A stretch of DNA of 61,539 bases from Paenisporosarcina sp. TG20 (GCF_000286315.1 NZ_ALJG01000362.1:1-61539), one strand, 5' to 3'; shown: positions 42,036 to 53,003, counted from the first letter of the stretch. Notes: generated from the sequence alone by a model not told the origin. Made by a program: numbers and translations.

Positions 42036-43024
42036 AGATTGCAGTAGATGCAATGGGGGGCGACCATGCTCCTAAAGAAATAGTAGAAGGTGTTTTTAAA
42101 GCATTAGAACAATTTGATGATATACATATACTTTTATATGGAAATGAAGAACTAGTAAAACCATTTCTAAAAAAACATGACAGGTTAACAGTTATTCATA
42201 CAGAAGAAAAAATAGAGGCGGAAGATGAACCAGTGAGAGCAATTCGTCGAAAAAAAGATTCCTCAATGGTACGTATGGCTGAAGCTGTGAAAAGTGGAGA
42301 AGCAGATGCATGTGTATCAGCCGGTAACACAGGGGCTCTTATGGCTGCAGGGCTCTTTATCGTTGGTCGTATTGAAGGGATTGATAGACCTGCCCTTGCT
42401 CCTACCTTACCAACTATTGATGGACAAGGTTTTGTAATGCTAGACTTAGGTGCAAATTCTGATGCTAAAGCTGACCATTTATTGCAGTTTGGCATTATGG
42501 GGAGTATTTATGCAGCAAAAGTCCGTGGGATTGAATCGCCTCGTGTTGGCTTACTTAACATTGGAACTGAAGAAACGAAAGGCAATGAGTTGACGAAGGC
42601 GACATTTAATCTTTTAAAACAAGCTCCTATCAATTTTGTAGGGAATGTAGAATCTCGTGATTTGCTTTTAGGTGTAGCTGATGTGGTGGTAACAGACGGA
42701 TTTACTGGCAATATAGTATTAAAAACGATTGAAGGAACCGCTTCTAGTTTCTTTAGTATGTTAAAGGAAGTCTATAGTTCATCAACCAAGTCAAAACTAT
42801 CTGCCTATCTAGTAAAAGATGATTTACGTGGGCTGAAAAACAAAATGGATTATACCGAGTATGGTGGTGCAGCTTTATTTGGTCTTAAAGCACCCGTAAT
42901 CAAAGCACACGGTTCTTCAAATGCAAATGCAGTGATGAACGCCATACGCCAAGCACGTACAATGGTTGAATATGATGTATGCGGAACAATCCATTCAACT
43001 ATTACAGGAGGTAAAACACAATGA
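42032..43024 (+). CDS. plsX: Phosphate acyltransferase PlsX
   Basis: Converts acyl-ACP to acyl-phosphate for the PlsY step of phosphatidic acid synthesis. It is a 330-residue peripheral membrane protein beginning [14 protein letters not shown], with [10 protein letters not shown] and the C-terminal GGAALFGL motif. It is coupled to fapR and fabD through ATGA overlaps. Confidence 0.97.
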   Translation: MKIAVDAMGGDHAPKEIVEGVFKALEQFDDIHILLYGNEELVKPFLKKHDRLTVIHTEEKIEAEDEPVRAIRRKKDSSMVRMAEAVKSGEADACVSAGNTGALMAAGLFIVGRIEGIDRPALAPTLPTIDGQGFVMLDLGANSDAKADHLLQFGIMGSIYAAKVRGIESPRVGLLNIGTEETKGNELTKATFNLLKQAPINFVGNVESRDLLLGVADVVVTDGFTGNIVLKTIEGTASSFFSMLKEVYSSSTKSKLSAYLVKDDLRGLKNKMDYTEYGGAALFGLKAPVIKAHGSSNANAVMNAIRQARTMVEYDVCGTIHSTITGGKTQ

Positions 43025-43965
43025 CAAAAATCGTATTTATTTTTCCAGGACAAGGTTCTCAAAGTGTTGGGATGGGAGAAGAACTTGTAAAGTCAAATCC
43101 AGGAAATAAAACATTTTATGATAAAGCAGACGAGCAATTAGGTTATGCCCTTTCAAAATTAATGTTAGAGGGTCCTGCACAAGAATTAACATATACATAC
43201 AATGCTCAACCTGCACTATTAACAACTAGTACAATGGTTTCTGAAATTCTCCAAGCCGCTGGTTTGAAACCTGATTATACAATTGGTCATAGTTTAGGAG
43301 AGTATTCAGCTCTTGTTGCATCAGGAGTTATGTCCTTTGAAGACGGCGTTAAAATTGTTCATAAGCGGGGGTTATATATGAATGAAGTAGTACCTGCAGG
43401 AAAAGGAGCCATGGCGGCTATTCTTGGGATGCAGGCAGATGTATTAAAAGAATTAACGGATCAAGTTACTGCTGAAGGTGATGTTGTCCAATTAGCAAAC
43501 TTGAATTGTCCAGGTCAAATCGTGATCTCCGGAACAAAAGAAGGTGTGGAAAAAGCTTCTGTACTTGCAAAAGAAGCTGGAGCTAAACGGGCCATCCCCC
43601 TGGTTGTAAGTGGACCATTCCATTCAGAACTAATGAGACCAGCAACGTCCCATTTACAACAAGCGTTAAATCAATTAGAAATGCAGGATACAGATATTCC
43701 TGTAATTTCTAATGTTACAGCAAGTCCTGTTACAAAAGCTGAAGCAATGAAGGATTTACTTGTTCAACAACTTTATTCACCAGTTCAATTCGAACAATCC
43801 ATTCGTACATTACTGGATTTAGGAGTTGACACATTTATAGAATGTGGGCCTGGTAAAGTTCTGAGTGGATTAGTGAAGAAAATTGACCGTTCTGCAGTGA
43901 TTTATGCAGCATACGATTTAGAGTCAATCGAGCAAGTGATTGAAGCATCGAAGGAGTGGAAATAA
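43021..43965 (+). CDS. fabD: Malonyl-CoA:ACP transacylase
   Basis: Loads malonate onto ACP for fatty-acid elongation. FPGQGSQ is at the start and the nucleophile is Ser91 in GHSLGEY. At 314 residues it is of normal length. It overlaps plsX and shares one base with fabG. Confidence 0.97.
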   Translation: MTKIVFIFPGQGSQSVGMGEELVKSNPGNKTFYDKADEQLGYALSKLMLEGPAQELTYTYNAQPALLTTSTMVSEILQAAGLKPDYTIGHSLGEYSALVASGVMSFEDGVKIVHKRGLYMNEVVPAGKGAMAAILGMQADVLKELTDQVTAEGDVVQLANLNCPGQIVISGTKEGVEKASVLAKEAGAKRAIPLVVSGPFHSELMRPATSHLQQALNQLEMQDTDIPVISNVTASPVTKAEAMKDLLVQQLYSPVQFEQSIRTLLDLGVDTFIECGPGKVLSGLVKKIDRSAVIYAAYDLESIEQVIEASKEWK

Positions 43966-44711
43966 TGGGGAAATTAAACGGTAAAACAGCAATCGTTACT
44001 GGAGCTTCACGTGGGATTGGTGCTGAGATTGCAAAGTACCTAGCTAAAGAAGGTGCTCGAATTGCAGTGAACTATAGCGGGAGCGAAGCGAGAGCAATGG
44101 AAGTTGTAAACGAAATCATTGAAAATGGTGGCGAAGCATTTGCTATTCAAGCTAGTGTTAGTGACGCAGATAGCGTATCAGCCATGGTTTCTGAAACAAT
44201 AAGCCGTTTCGGAAGCATTGATATTTTAGTTAATAATGCTGGGATTACACGTGATAATCTATTAATGCGTATGAAAGAAAATGAATGGGACGATGTTATC
44301 AACACCAACTTAAAAGGGGTATTTCTGTGCACAAAAGCTGTCACACGCCAAATGATGAAACAACGATCAGGACGAATTATTAATATTTCATCAATCGTTG
44401 GAGTATCTGGGAATGCTGGTCAAGCTAACTATGTAGCTGCAAAAGCAGGTGTCATTGGTCTAACAAAGACAACTGCAAAAGAATTAGCGAGTCGCAACAT
44501 TAATGTAAATGCAATAGCACCAGGATTTATCACAACCGAGATGACAGAAAAGTTATCTGATGATGTGAAAGCGCAGATGCTAATACAAATACCTTTAGCG
44601 AAACTGGGTAGTCCACAAGATGTTGCAAAAGCAGTACTATTTTTTGCATCTGAAGACTCGAACTATATTACTGGTCAAACACTTCATATAGATGGTGGAA
44701 TGGTAATGTAA
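43965..44711 (+). CDS. fabG: 3-oxoacyl-ACP reductase FabG
   Basis: An NADPH-dependent short-chain reductase of the fatty-acid cycle. It has GASRGIG at 13-19, NNAG, and the catalytic Tyr156/Lys160 pair in YVAAK. It is 248 residues long. The ATG at 43965 follows AAGGAGTGG by 7 bases. Confidence 0.97.
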   Translation: MGKLNGKTAIVTGASRGIGAEIAKYLAKEGARIAVNYSGSEARAMEVVNEIIENGGEAFAIQASVSDADSVSAMVSETISRFGSIDILVNNAGITRDNLLMRMKENEWDDVINTNLKGVFLCTKAVTRQMMKQRSGRIINISSIVGVSGNAGQANYVAAKAGVIGLTKTTAKELASRNINVNAIAPGFITTEMTEKLSDDVKAQMLIQIPLAKLGSPQDVAKAVLFFASEDSNYITGQTLHIDGGMVM

Positions 44712-44739
44712 CTTTTCTCTAAAAAATTAGACTTGTTTT

Positions 44740-44779
44740 TTGTACTGAAAAAAGTATATATTTTAGGATATCAGTACAA
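44740..44779. repeat. Inverted repeat upstream of acpP
   Basis: Perfect 8-base arms TTGTACTG (44740-44747) and CAGTACAA (44772-44779) are separated by 24 AT-rich bases. It lies between fabG and the acpP -10 and has no T-run, so a protein-binding site is as likely as a hairpin. Confidence 0.5.
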
Positions 44780-44855
44780 GAAAAGACAACAGCTAGCACT
44801 TTTTTCGGTGCAAACTGTGTTTTTCTAGTATAATCATTGAGGGGAGGTGACTTTA

Positions 44856-45092
44856 GTGGCAACAGTAGTAGAACGCGTAACAAAAGTAATCGTAGATCGA
44901 TTAGGTGTAGATGAGAGTGAAGTGAAAATGGAAGCTTCTTTCCGTGATGATTTAGGTGCTGACTCTCTTGATGTAGTAGAACTTGTTATGGAATTAGAAG
45001 ATGAGTTCGATATGGAAATTTCAGATGAAGATGCTGAACAAATTAGTACTGTAGGAAGTGCAGTTACTTTTATTGAAAGCAAACAAGGATAA
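44856..45092 (+). CDS. acpP: Acyl carrier protein
   Basis: A 78-residue carrier whose Ser37 in the DSLD motif receives 4'-phosphopantetheine. The sequence is acidic and nearly identical to other Bacillales ACPs. The GTG at 44856 is 8 bases after GGAGG; the GTG at 44847 is within that site. TATAAT at 44829-44834 gives acpP its own -10, though no good -35 is visible. A terminator follows. Confidence 0.97.
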   Translation: MATVVERVTKVIVDRLGVDESEVKMEASFRDDLGADSLDVVELVMELEDEFDMEISDEDAEQISTVGSAVTFIESKQG

Positions 45093-45108
45093 GCAATTAT
45101 TCCATTGC

Positions 45109-45158
45109 GAGACGTGGTAGCCATTCTTCTTGAATGGCCTTCTACGTCTCTATTTCTT
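45109..45158 (+). terminator. Terminator after acpP
   Basis: A long stem GAGACGT-GGTAG-CCATTC / GAATGG-CCTTCT-ACGTCTC with a TTCTT loop, then TATTTCTTTTTG. Confidence 0.9.
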
Positions 45159-45159
45159 T

Positions 45160-45188
45160 TTGCACAAAAGAAGACAAACAGGTAAACT
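45160..45188 (+). promoter_or_regulatory. Probable promoter of the rnc operon
   Basis: TTGCAC (45160-45165) and TAAACT (45183-45188) are 17 bases apart, right after the acpP terminator. Confidence 0.65.
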
Positions 45189-45223
45189 AGACCGTAGAAA
45201 CTAATGGAAGGCAGATTATATAG

Positions 45224-45991
45224 ATGACTGATAAACGTAGAGGCTTTCCTCAAAATAAAGGAACATTTTCTGAAACAGTGAAACAATCATTTACAATATT
45301 ACAACAAGAATTAGGAGTTAAATTTAATAATCCAGAACTTCTATATCAATCATTTACCCATTCATCCTATGTGAATGAGCATCGACGGAAACTTTATACA
45401 GACAATGAGCGACTTGAATTTTTAGGTGACGCTGTCCTTGAACTGTCTGTCTCTCAATATTTATTTCAAAAGTTTGCTTCCATGAGCGAAGGCGAATTGA
45501 CAAAACTACGTGCGACAATCGTATGTGAACCGTCACTCGTTTTATTTGCTCATGAACTAAACTTTGGGAAATATGTCCTTTTAGGTAAAGGAGAAGAGGT
45601 AACAGGTGGACGGGAGCGCCCTGCACTTCTAGCAGATGTATTTGAGTCTTTTGTTGGAGCGCTATACTTAGACCAAGGCTTACAACCTGTTGTAACGTTT
45701 TTAGAGCAAGTTGTCTTTCCAAAAGTGGAAATCGGTGCTTTTTCTCATGTGATGGATTATAAGAGTCAATTACAAGAAATTGTTCAACAAATGAACAATG
45801 GGGTGTTAAGCTACGAAATTGTCGAAGAACAAGGTCCCGCTCATAATAGGACATTTGTTTCAAATGTTCGACTCGAAAACAACGAGTTAGGTGTAGGAAA
45901 AGGAAAATCTAAAAAAGAAGCTGAACAAAAGGCCGCTCAAGTAGCTATCATTCTGCTACAAAGCCAAGCTGTAAACAGACAGGAGGGCTAA
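45224..45991 (+). CDS. rnc: Ribonuclease III
   Basis: Cleaves double-stranded RNA, including rRNA precursors and the scRNA of SRP. The RNase III signature [11 protein letters not shown] (Glu65 as metal ligand) is followed by the second acidic cluster near [12 protein letters not shown]-terminal dsRNA-binding domain (about 180-250) completes 255 residues. The Shine-Dalgarno site (GGAAGG) is rather far from the ATG. It is the first of the rnc-smc-ftsY unit. Confidence 0.96.
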   Translation: MTDKRRGFPQNKGTFSETVKQSFTILQQELGVKFNNPELLYQSFTHSSYVNEHRRKLYTDNERLEFLGDAVLELSVSQYLFQKFASMSEGELTKLRATIVCEPSLVLFAHELNFGKYVLLGKGEEVTGGRERPALLADVFESFVGALYLDQGLQPVVTFLEQVVFPKVEIGAFSHVMDYKSQLQEIVQQMNNGVLSYEIVEEQGPAHNRTFVSNVRLENNELGVGKGKSKKEAEQKAAQVAIILLQSQAVNRQEG

Positions 45992-45993
45992 TT

Positions 45994-48900
45994 TTGTTCC
46001 TAAAACGACTTGAAGTTATTGGATTTAAATCGTTTGCGGATCGAATTGGCATTGATTTTGTACCAGGAGTTACCGCGGTGGTTGGACCTAACGGTAGTGG
46101 GAAAAGTAATGTAACAGATGCCATACGGTGGGTTCTTGGGGAGCAATCTGCAAAATCACTTCGTGGAGCTAAAATGGAAGATGTGATTTTTGCAGGTAGT
46201 GAGTCAAGAAAGCCGTTAAATTTTGCGGAAGTTACACTCATACTAGATAACTCAGATCAACGCTTACCGTTAGATTACAATGAAGTCAGTGTCACGAGAC
46301 GCGTGTTTCGTTCAGGAGACAGCGAATATTTATTAAATAAGCAAACGTGTCGATTAAAAGATATTACCGATTTATTTATGGATTCCGGATTAGGTAAAGA
46401 AGCATTTTCCATCATTTCCCAAGGTCGAGTTGATGAAATTTTAAACAGCCGTCCTGAAGATCGTCGAGCAATCTTTGAAGAGGCAGCCGGTGTTCTTAAA
46501 TACAAGCTGAGGAAAAAGAAAGCTGAACACAAACTTTTTGAAACAGATGATAATCTTCACAGAGTATTGGATATTCTACATGAATTAGATGAACGGATGG
46601 AGCCGCTTCAAATGCAAGCGTCTTCAGCTTCGGATTATTTACGTATGTCTGAAGAATTAAAAGAAATAGATCTGGGATTAATTGCATACGACTTAAATAG
46701 TGTTGAAAAGCGATTAGGTGATTTAAAACTAGAAGTTGAGAATTATGAACATCAGCAAAAGGAACTTGAAGATGTTATTGAGAAAAAAGACCATGAGTTG
46801 CAATCAGTACGAACACAATTAATCAATCAAGATAAATTAATTGATGACTCTCAAGAATCCTTAGTTGAAGCTAGTTCAGAACTTGAACGTTGGGATGGTC
46901 GTAAACAACTGATGGCAGAAAAACGCCACAATATGGACCAACAACTAGACAAACTTAGATCAACTACTATTGAATTACAACAAGAAAAATTCCAGTTAAC
47001 TACTGATATAGAGCAAAAGCATCTAGAGAAAACGAAGACGAGCATTGAATTAAGAAATGTTCAAAGTGAAGTCAAAAAGTTAGGCTATATGCTAAAACAA
47101 TCGAGTTCTGAAATTGAAGAAGAAATAGAGAACTCAAAATCTAACTATATCGATTTATTAAATGAAGAAGCGACTGTCAAAAATGAGTTAAAACATTTAG
47201 AACAACAGCTCCTTCAGCAACATGAGTTCAAAGGTAAAATGACTAACGAAAACGCAAAAATCAAAGCTGAATTAGCGATAACTAAAGAACAAAAGAAACA
47301 AGTAGAGCAACAGTTATCTGACATACGTAGTCAAATAGACGAGATATTAACTCACTATAAAGAACTTCAACAAACTTTCTCTAAAGAAAAAGAGACCTTA
47401 GAATCAAAACAAGCCATGTTGTATCAAGCGTACCAACATCAACAGCAATTAAAAGCTAGAAAAGAATCGTTAGAAGCTCTTGAGGCAGACTTCTCGGGGT
47501 TTTTCCAAGGTGTTAAAGAAGTATTAGTTGCCCGTCAAAATGGTCACCTAAAGGGAATTACAGGCGCCGTCGCCGAACTTATACAAGTGAAGCCTGGATA
47601 TGCTAAAGCACTCGAAACAGCTCTTGGTGGAGCGATGCAACACATAGCAACTGAAACAGATCAAGATGCTAGAAAAGCAATCGCCTTTTTAAAAAATAAA
47701 AGGTCTGGTCGAGCAACTTTTTTACCGAAAACGGTTATGAAATCTCGTAAAATACAATCTGAGACACTGTATAGCATTAAGAGCCATCCTTCGTTTATTC
47801 AAACGGCAGACGAAGTTGTTACTTTTGATCAAGCTTCTAAATCAATTGTAGAGAATTTGCTTGGTAATGTAATTGTCGTTAAAGATATACAAGGAGCTTC
47901 TGAGATTGCCAAATCTATTCAATACCGTTACCGTGTGGTGACATTAGATGGGGATATTGTAAACGCTGGCGGTTCATTAACTGGTGGTTTCACTAAACAA
48001 CAATCATCAGTATTTTCTAGAAAAGCTGAATTAGATGAGCTTTCAGTGAAATTACTAGAGATGGATCAATCGATTCAAGTAGCTGAAAATCAAGTGACCA
48101 ATTTGAAAAAAATAATTGACAGTCAAGCTGACCGTCTTGAAAATTTGAAATCTAATGGTGAAGAGAGTAGAGCTCATGAATTAGAACTTAGTTCAAATTC
48201 ACGTGAACTTGAAACTACATTTAAACGTCTTAATGAAAGGGTTTATATTACTAACTCGGAAACCAAAGACGTATTAAGTCAACACGAACAAGCAATAGAT
48301 AAAAAGAAACAAGCACAAGAAAGATTACTCGAATTAAAACAAGAATTAGATAAAATTAATGAAACAATTATTGTGTTAACAAACCTTAAGTCAAAAAACT
48401 TGAGTGAACGTGACGCATTAACCGAACAAATGGCTGAACTACGCTTAAAACAGGCTGTATTAACAGAACAACAAAAAGTTTCAGAGCAAACTATAGCCGA
48501 GTTGCAAGAGAAACAACAAAAAGTCACCCTCAAGCTTGATAACGCAGAGAAAGAAATGTTGTGGTATACATCTGGTGACAACCAAATGGGCCCGACACCT
48601 GATGAAATAGAACTGCAACTAGCAGATTGGATGAAAAAGAAACACTCATTAATCCAAGTTATTGAGGAAGGCAAAGAGAAGCGTTCGCAAATCCATATAC
48701 AACTACAACATGTGGAGCTCCAATTAAAGAAAAACCAACATTTGCTTAAACAACAATTGGATGGCTTACGCGCTGTAGAAATTAAGATAAGTCGTTTGGA
48801 TGTTGAACAATCTACTTTGCAAATGCAACTAGAAGATAATTACCACCTAACTATCGAGGACTTAGAAATTCCAAATATGGATATATTCAAGGAAGAGATA

Positions 48901-49581
48901 GCTCGTAAAAAAGTGAAACTGCTTAAACGGTCAATTGAGGAATTAGGCCCTGTTAATATAGCCTCAATAGAAGAATTTGATCGAGTTTCTGAACGTCATG
49001 CTTTCTTAACGGAACAAAGTCAAGACTTATTGGATGCAAAATCTACTTTGCATGAAGCTATTAAAGAAATGGATCAAGAGATGACAATGCGTTTCAGTGA
49101 GACTTTCTATGCCATACGTGATCATTTTGGTCGTGTCTTCAGAGAATTGTTTGGTGGAGGACAAGCTGATTTAGTATTAACGAATTCTTCAGATATGCTT
49201 GAGACTGGGATTGATATTATTGCACAGCCTCCAGGGAAAAAACAACAACATTTGAATTTGCTTTCAGGAGGAGAACGAGCATTGACAGCAATTGCATTAT
49301 TATTTGCTATTCTGAACACTCGCCCTGTACCATTTTGCATACTGGATGAAGTTGAAGCATCTCTGGATGAAACAAACGTCGTTCGCTATAGCCAATACTT
49401 GAAAAAATTTAGTCATGATACACAATTTATTGTTATCACACACCGTAAGGGAACAATGGAAGGTGCAGATGTTTTATATGGAATTACGATGCAGGAATCG
49501 GGAATTTCAAAATTGGTATCTGTTAAAATGCAAGAGGATAAAAAACCAACACTTGTCACACAAGGGAGTGGAAATGCTTGA
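45994..49581 (+). CDS. smc: Chromosome partition protein SMC
   Basis: The condensin ATPase that compacts and segregates chromosomes with ScpA/ScpB. At 1195 residues it shows Walker A GPNGSGKS at 31-38, a coiled coil, a hinge (about 520-675, GITGAVAELI), a return coiled coil, signature LSGGER from 1090 and Walker B with Asp1118 in ILDEVEASLDE. The TTG start is 6 bases after AGGAGGG and gives the conserved MFLKRLEVIGFKSFA. Confidence 0.98.
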   Translation: MFLKRLEVIGFKSFADRIGIDFVPGVTAVVGPNGSGKSNVTDAIRWVLGEQSAKSLRGAKMEDVIFAGSESRKPLNFAEVTLILDNSDQRLPLDYNEVSVTRRVFRSGDSEYLLNKQTCRLKDITDLFMDSGLGKEAFSIISQGRVDEILNSRPEDRRAIFEEAAGVLKYKLRKKKAEHKLFETDDNLHRVLDILHELDERMEPLQMQASSASDYLRMSEELKEIDLGLIAYDLNSVEKRLGDLKLEVENYEHQQKELEDVIEKKDHELQSVRTQLINQDKLIDDSQESLVEASSELERWDGRKQLMAEKRHNMDQQLDKLRSTTIELQQEKFQLTTDIEQKHLEKTKTSIELRNVQSEVKKLGYMLKQSSSEIEEEIENSKSNYIDLLNEEATVKNELKHLEQQLLQQHEFKGKMTNENAKIKAELAITKEQKKQVEQQLSDIRSQIDEILTHYKELQQTFSKEKETLESKQAMLYQAYQHQQQLKARKESLEALEADFSGFFQGVKEVLVARQNGHLKGITGAVAELIQVKPGYAKALETALGGAMQHIATETDQDARKAIAFLKNKRSGRATFLPKTVMKSRKIQSETLYSIKSHPSFIQTADEVVTFDQASKSIVENLLGNVIVVKDIQGASEIAKSIQYRYRVVTLDGDIVNAGGSLTGGFTKQQSSVFSRKAELDELSVKLLEMDQSIQVAENQVTNLKKIIDSQADRLENLKSNGEESRAHELELSSNSRELETTFKRLNERVYITNSETKDVLSQHEQAIDKKKQAQERLLELKQELDKINETIIVLTNLKSKNLSERDALTEQMAELRLKQAVLTEQQKVSEQTIAELQEKQQKVTLKLDNAEKEMLWYTSGDNQMGPTPDEIELQLADWMKKKHSLIQVIEEGKEKRSQIHIQLQHVELQLKKNQHLLKQQLDGLRAVEIKISRLDVEQSTLQMQLEDNYHLTIEDLEIPNMDIFKEEIARKKVKLLKRSIEELGPVNIASIEEFDRVSERHAFLTEQSQDLLDAKSTLHEAIKEMDQEMTMRFSETFYAIRDHFGRVFRELFGGGQADLVLTNSSDMLETGIDIIAQPPGKKQQHLNLLSGGERALTAIALLFAILNTRPVPFCILDEVEASLDETNVVRYSQYLKKFSHDTQFIVITHRKGTMEGADVLYGITMQESGISKLVSVKMQEDKKPTLVTQGSGNA

Positions 49582-50588
49582 GTTTCTTGAAAAAAATGAA
49601 AGAAAAATTAACTGGTACGAGTGAATCCGAAACTGTTTCCAAAAAATTCAAAGATGGACTATCAAAAACACGTACCCAATTTACTTCAAAAGTAAATGAT
49701 CTAGTTGCCAAATATCGTAAAGTTGATGAAGACTTTTTTGAAGAGTTAGAAGATTTATTGCTTCAGGCAGATGTAGGTGTCGAAACTGTTATGGAATTGA
49801 TGGATTCATTACGTTTTGAAGTACAACGTAAAAATATGAAAGACACCGCAGGTATTCAATCAGTGATTTCTGAAAAGTTAGTTGAAATCTATGAAACTGG
49901 CGAAGAGGAATTAAACGAACTTCTAATTCAAGATAATGGATTAACAGTTATTTTATTCGTGGGTGTTAATGGAGTAGGAAAAACAACGTCCATCGGTAAA
50001 TTAGCACATCGTTTAAAACAACAAGGAAAAACTGTAATGTTAGCAGCTGGTGATACTTTCAGAGCAGGCGCAATTGAACAATTGCAAGTATGGGGAGATC
50101 GTGTCGGTGTTGAAGTGATTAAACAATCTGAAGGGTCAGATCCTGCCGCGGTCATGTATGATGCAGTTCGTTCTGCAAAAAGCCGAGGGGTCAATGTGTT
50201 AATTTGTGATACTGCTGGTCGCTTGCAAAATAAAGTGAATTTGATGAAAGAATTACAAAAAATTCATAAAGTACTCGAACGAGAAGTACCAGGTGCACCA
50301 CATGAAGTTTTACTAGCACTTGATGCGACAACAGGTCAAAATGCCATGATTCAAGCTCAAGCTTTTAAAGAAGCCACAAACGTAACAGGCATAGTCTTAA
50401 CCAAGTTAGACGGTACTGCAAAAGGTGGAATTGTATTGGCCATTCGCAACAAATTGCATATCCCTGTTAAGTTTGTTGGACTCGGTGAGCAAATGGATGA
50501 TCTACAACCTTTTGATACTGAAAAATATGTATACGGCTTATTTGCAGAGGGATTAGAACAAGAAGAAGGTAATGATTTTAAAAACTAG
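49578..50588 (+). CDS. ftsY: Signal recognition particle receptor FtsY
   Basis: A membrane-associated SRP GTPase. It has a short acidic-basic N-terminal A region, an N domain and a G domain with GVNGVGKT at 129-136, DTAGR and TKLDG. It is 336 residues long. The TTG at 49578 overlaps the smc stop and lies after GGGAGTGG. It partners with Ffh, encoded 420 bases downstream. Confidence 0.97.
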   Translation: MSFLKKMKEKLTGTSESETVSKKFKDGLSKTRTQFTSKVNDLVAKYRKVDEDFFEELEDLLLQADVGVETVMELMDSLRFEVQRKNMKDTAGIQSVISEKLVEIYETGEEELNELLIQDNGLTVILFVGVNGVGKTTSIGKLAHRLKQQGKTVMLAAGDTFRAGAIEQLQVWGDRVGVEVIKQSEGSDPAAVMYDAVRSAKSRGVNVLICDTAGRLQNKVNLMKELQKIHKVLEREVPGAPHEVLLALDATTGQNAMIQAQAFKEATNVTGIVLTKLDGTAKGGIVLAIRNKLHIPVKFVGLGEQMDDLQPFDTEKYVYGLFAEGLEQEEGNDFKN

Positions 50589-50602
50589 ACAAGTAAAAAC
50601 AC

Positions 50603-50631
50603 TTGACGCATTAAGTGCAGGGCTATATGAT
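50603..50631 (+). promoter_or_regulatory. Promoter of ylxM-ffh
   Basis: TTGACG (50603-50608) and TATGAT (50626-50631) are 17 bases apart, between ftsY and ylxM. Confidence 0.78.
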
Positions 50632-50659
50632 AATATAGAAAGCAGTAGGGGGAGAAATC

Positions 50660-50998
50660 ATGATCTTACTTGAAAAGACAACTCGCATGAATTTCTTGTA
50701 TGATTTTTATCAGTCTTTACTGACGGATAAGCAACGAAGTTATATGCATCTCTATTATCTAGATGATCACTCACTTGGTGAAATTGCAGGTGAATATGAA
50801 ATTTCTAGACAAGCAGTCTATGATAATATCCGACGTACTGAAGCAATGCTAGAAGAGTACGAAAATAAACTACGCCTATTAGAAAAATTTCAACAACGCC
50901 AAGTTGTCATGGATAAATTGCAACAAGTAATTCTAGCGGAATCTGTTAATACAGAGGAAGCATTTGAGTTGATAGCTCAGCTAAAAGAATCGGATTAG
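50660..50998 (+). CDS. ylxM: Putative SRP-associated DNA-binding protein YlxM
   Basis: A 112-residue helical protein with a sigma-70 region-4-like helix-turn-helix ([21 protein letters not shown]) and a C-terminal coiled tail. In streptococci YlxM modulates SRP activity; its role in Bacillales is not settled. GGGGGAG precedes the ATG. It is cotranscribed with ffh. Confidence 0.92.
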   Translation: MILLEKTTRMNFLYDFYQSLLTDKQRSYMHLYYLDDHSLGEIAGEYEISRQAVYDNIRRTEAMLEEYENKLRLLEKFQQRQVVMDKLQQVILAESVNTEEAFELIAQLKESD

Positions 50999-51010
50999 GA
51001 GGCTGCATAC

Positions 51011-52372
51011 ATGGCATTTGAAGGGTTAGCCGAGCGGCTGCAAGGAACAATCCAACGCATTAAAGGTAAAGGTAAAGTTTCTGAAGCAGACGTCAAAGAA
51101 ATGATGAAAGAAGTTCGTTTTGCTTTAATCGAAGCGGACGTTAACTTGAAAGTTGTCAAAGAATTTGTTAAAAAAGTAAGTGAACGTGCGGTTGGCGTTG
51201 ATGTTATGAAGAGTTTAACACCAGGTCAACAAGTCATCAAAATTGTAAAAGACGAACTAACTCAATTAATGGGTGGCGAACAAAGTTCAATTCAATTTGC
51301 TAGCAAACCACCAACTATTATTATGATGGTTGGTTTACAAGGTGCTGGTAAAACAACAACCACTGGTAAACTTGCGAATATTATACGTAAGAAATACAAT
51401 CGTAATCCTTTATTAGTAGCTGCTGATATTTATCGACCAGCAGCTATTCAGCAACTAGAAACTATCGGCAAGCAATTATCTTTACCGGTTTTTTCTATGG
51501 GTATAGATGTATCACCAGTTGAAATTGTTAGACAAGCACTTGAAAAAGCAAAAGAAGACCACAATGATGTGATTATTATCGATACAGCCGGACGTTTACA
51601 TATCGATGAAAAACTCATGCAAGAATTGAAAGATATTACTTCAATCAAACAACCAGATGAAGTATTTTTAGTTGTTGACGCGATGACAGGTCAAGATGCT
51701 GTTAATGTTGCGCAAAGTTTCAATGAAACAGTGGGCATTACCGGCGTTATATTAACAAAACTTGATGGCGATACTCGTGGTGGTGCTGCTTTATCAATTC
51801 GTTCAGTTGCTGGTAAACCGATTAAATTTGTCGGGATGGGCGAAAAAATGGATGCACTTGAATCATTTCACCCTGAGCGCATGGCGTCCCGTATACTTGG
51901 TATGGGTGACATGTTGTCCTTGATTGAAAAAGCACAAGAAAATGTTGATGTAGAAAAAGCAAAAGAGCTTGAAGAAAAGTTTAGAACTCAGAGCTTTACA
52001 TTTGACGATTTCATTGAACAAATGAACCAAGTAAAAAAGATGGGTCCTTTAGAGGACATCATTAAAATGCTCCCTGGTGCTGGTAAAATTAAAGGATTAG
52101 AAAACGCTAAAGTCGATGAGAAACAGATGGTGCGCGTGGAGGCCATTATTTATGCAATGACCCCCCATGAGAAAACGACACCTAGTATTATTAACTCAAG
52201 TCGAAAAAAGCGTATTGCTAAGGGGTCGGGTACATCGATTCAAGATATAAACCGTTTATTAAAGCAATTTGAAGACATGAAAAAAATGATGAAACAAATG
52301 TCTTCGAATATGCAACAACAAAAAGGCAAGAAAAAAATGAAAATGCCTGGCTTAGACTCTCTTTTTAAATGA
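51011..52372 (+). CDS. ffh: Signal recognition particle protein Ffh
   Basis: The protein part of SRP, which binds signal sequences on nascent membrane proteins. The NG domain has GLQGAGKT at 108-115, DTAGRL and TKLDGDTRGGAA. A methionine-rich M domain (about 300-453) follows, with the SGTSIQDINRLL RNA-binding helix. It is 453 residues long. AGGAGG precedes the ATG. Confidence 0.98.
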   Translation: MAFEGLAERLQGTIQRIKGKGKVSEADVKEMMKEVRFALIEADVNLKVVKEFVKKVSERAVGVDVMKSLTPGQQVIKIVKDELTQLMGGEQSSIQFASKPPTIIMMVGLQGAGKTTTTGKLANIIRKKYNRNPLLVAADIYRPAAIQQLETIGKQLSLPVFSMGIDVSPVEIVRQALEKAKEDHNDVIIIDTAGRLHIDEKLMQELKDITSIKQPDEVFLVVDAMTGQDAVNVAQSFNETVGITGVILTKLDGDTRGGAALSIRSVAGKPIKFVGMGEKMDALESFHPERMASRILGMGDMLSLIEKAQENVDVEKAKELEEKFRTQSFTFDDFIEQMNQVKKMGPLEDIIKMLPGAGKIKGLENAKVDEKQMVRVEAIIYAMTPHEKTTPSIINSSRKKRIAKGSGTSIQDINRLLKQFEDMKKMMKQMSSNMQQQKGKKKMKMPGLDSLFK

Positions 52373-52410
52373 TTTTTTAAATTAAATTTAATGCTGTTAA
52401 GAAAAAATAC

Positions 52411-52439
52411 TTTACAAACAAATAAATTCTTGATAATAT
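52411..52439 (+). promoter_or_regulatory. Promoter of rpsP-khpA
   Basis: TTTACA (52411-52416) and TAATAT (52434-52439) are 17 bases apart, upstream of the rpsP site CGGAGGTG. Confidence 0.75.
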
Positions 52440-52477
52440 ACTATCTTGTGTGAAACTATTCGGAGGTGCAATTAAAA

Positions 52478-52750
52478 ATGGCAGTAAAAATTCGCTTAAA
52501 ACGTATGGGAGCTAATAAATCTCCTTTCTATCGTATTGTTGTTGCTGACGCTCGTGCTCCACGTGACGGCCGTCAAATCGAAACAGTTGGAACTTACAAC
52601 CCACTAACAAAACCAGCTGAAATTAAAATCAATGAAGAATTAGCATTGAAATGGTTATCAAATGGTGCTAAACCATCTGATACAGTACGTAACTTGTTCT
52701 CTCAACAAGGCATTATGGAAAAATACCATACAGCAAAAAACAGTAAGTAA
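52478..52750 (+). CDS. rpsP: 30S ribosomal protein S16
   Basis: A 90-residue small-subunit protein, [19 protein letters not shown]. The ATG at 52478 is 9 bases after CGGAGGTG; an in-frame ATT at 52466 is within reach of that site and not used. Confidence 0.97.
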   Translation: MAVKIRLKRMGANKSPFYRIVVADARAPRDGRQIETVGTYNPLTKPAEIKINEELALKWLSNGAKPSDTVRNLFSQQGIMEKYHTAKNSK

Positions 52751-52765
52751 TCGGGGGCAGCATTA

Positions 52766-52999
52766 ATGAAGCAGCTGATTGAAACAATTGTGAAACCATT
52801 AGTTGATTATCCGGATGAAGTTCGTGTTGAACTCGACGAAAATGCAAACCGTGTTGTCTATAAGTTATCTGTACATGCAGAAGATATGGGGAAAGTAATT
52901 GGTAAGCAGGGACGTGTTGCGAAAGCGATTCGTGCAATTGTTTATTCAGCAGCAAGCAGTCACCACAAAAAGAAGACATATGTAGATATTTCAAATTAA
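52766..52999 (+). CDS. khpA: KH-domain RNA-binding protein KhpA
   Basis: A 77-residue protein made of one type II KH domain with the GxxG loop (GKQG at 46-49). In Gram-positives KhpA pairs with KhpB/Jag to bind RNA. The B. subtilis name is ylqC. GGGGG precedes the ATG. The usual next gene, ylqD, is not here; a terminator follows. Confidence 0.94.
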   Translation: MKQLIETIVKPLVDYPDEVRVELDENANRVVYKLSVHAEDMGKVIGKQGRVAKAIRAIVYSAASSHHKKKTYVDISN

Positions 53000-53003
53000 G
53001 ATT

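Noticed and set aside
45354-45863. 169-codon minus-strand frame
   Set aside because: Antisense shadow of rnc without start signals.
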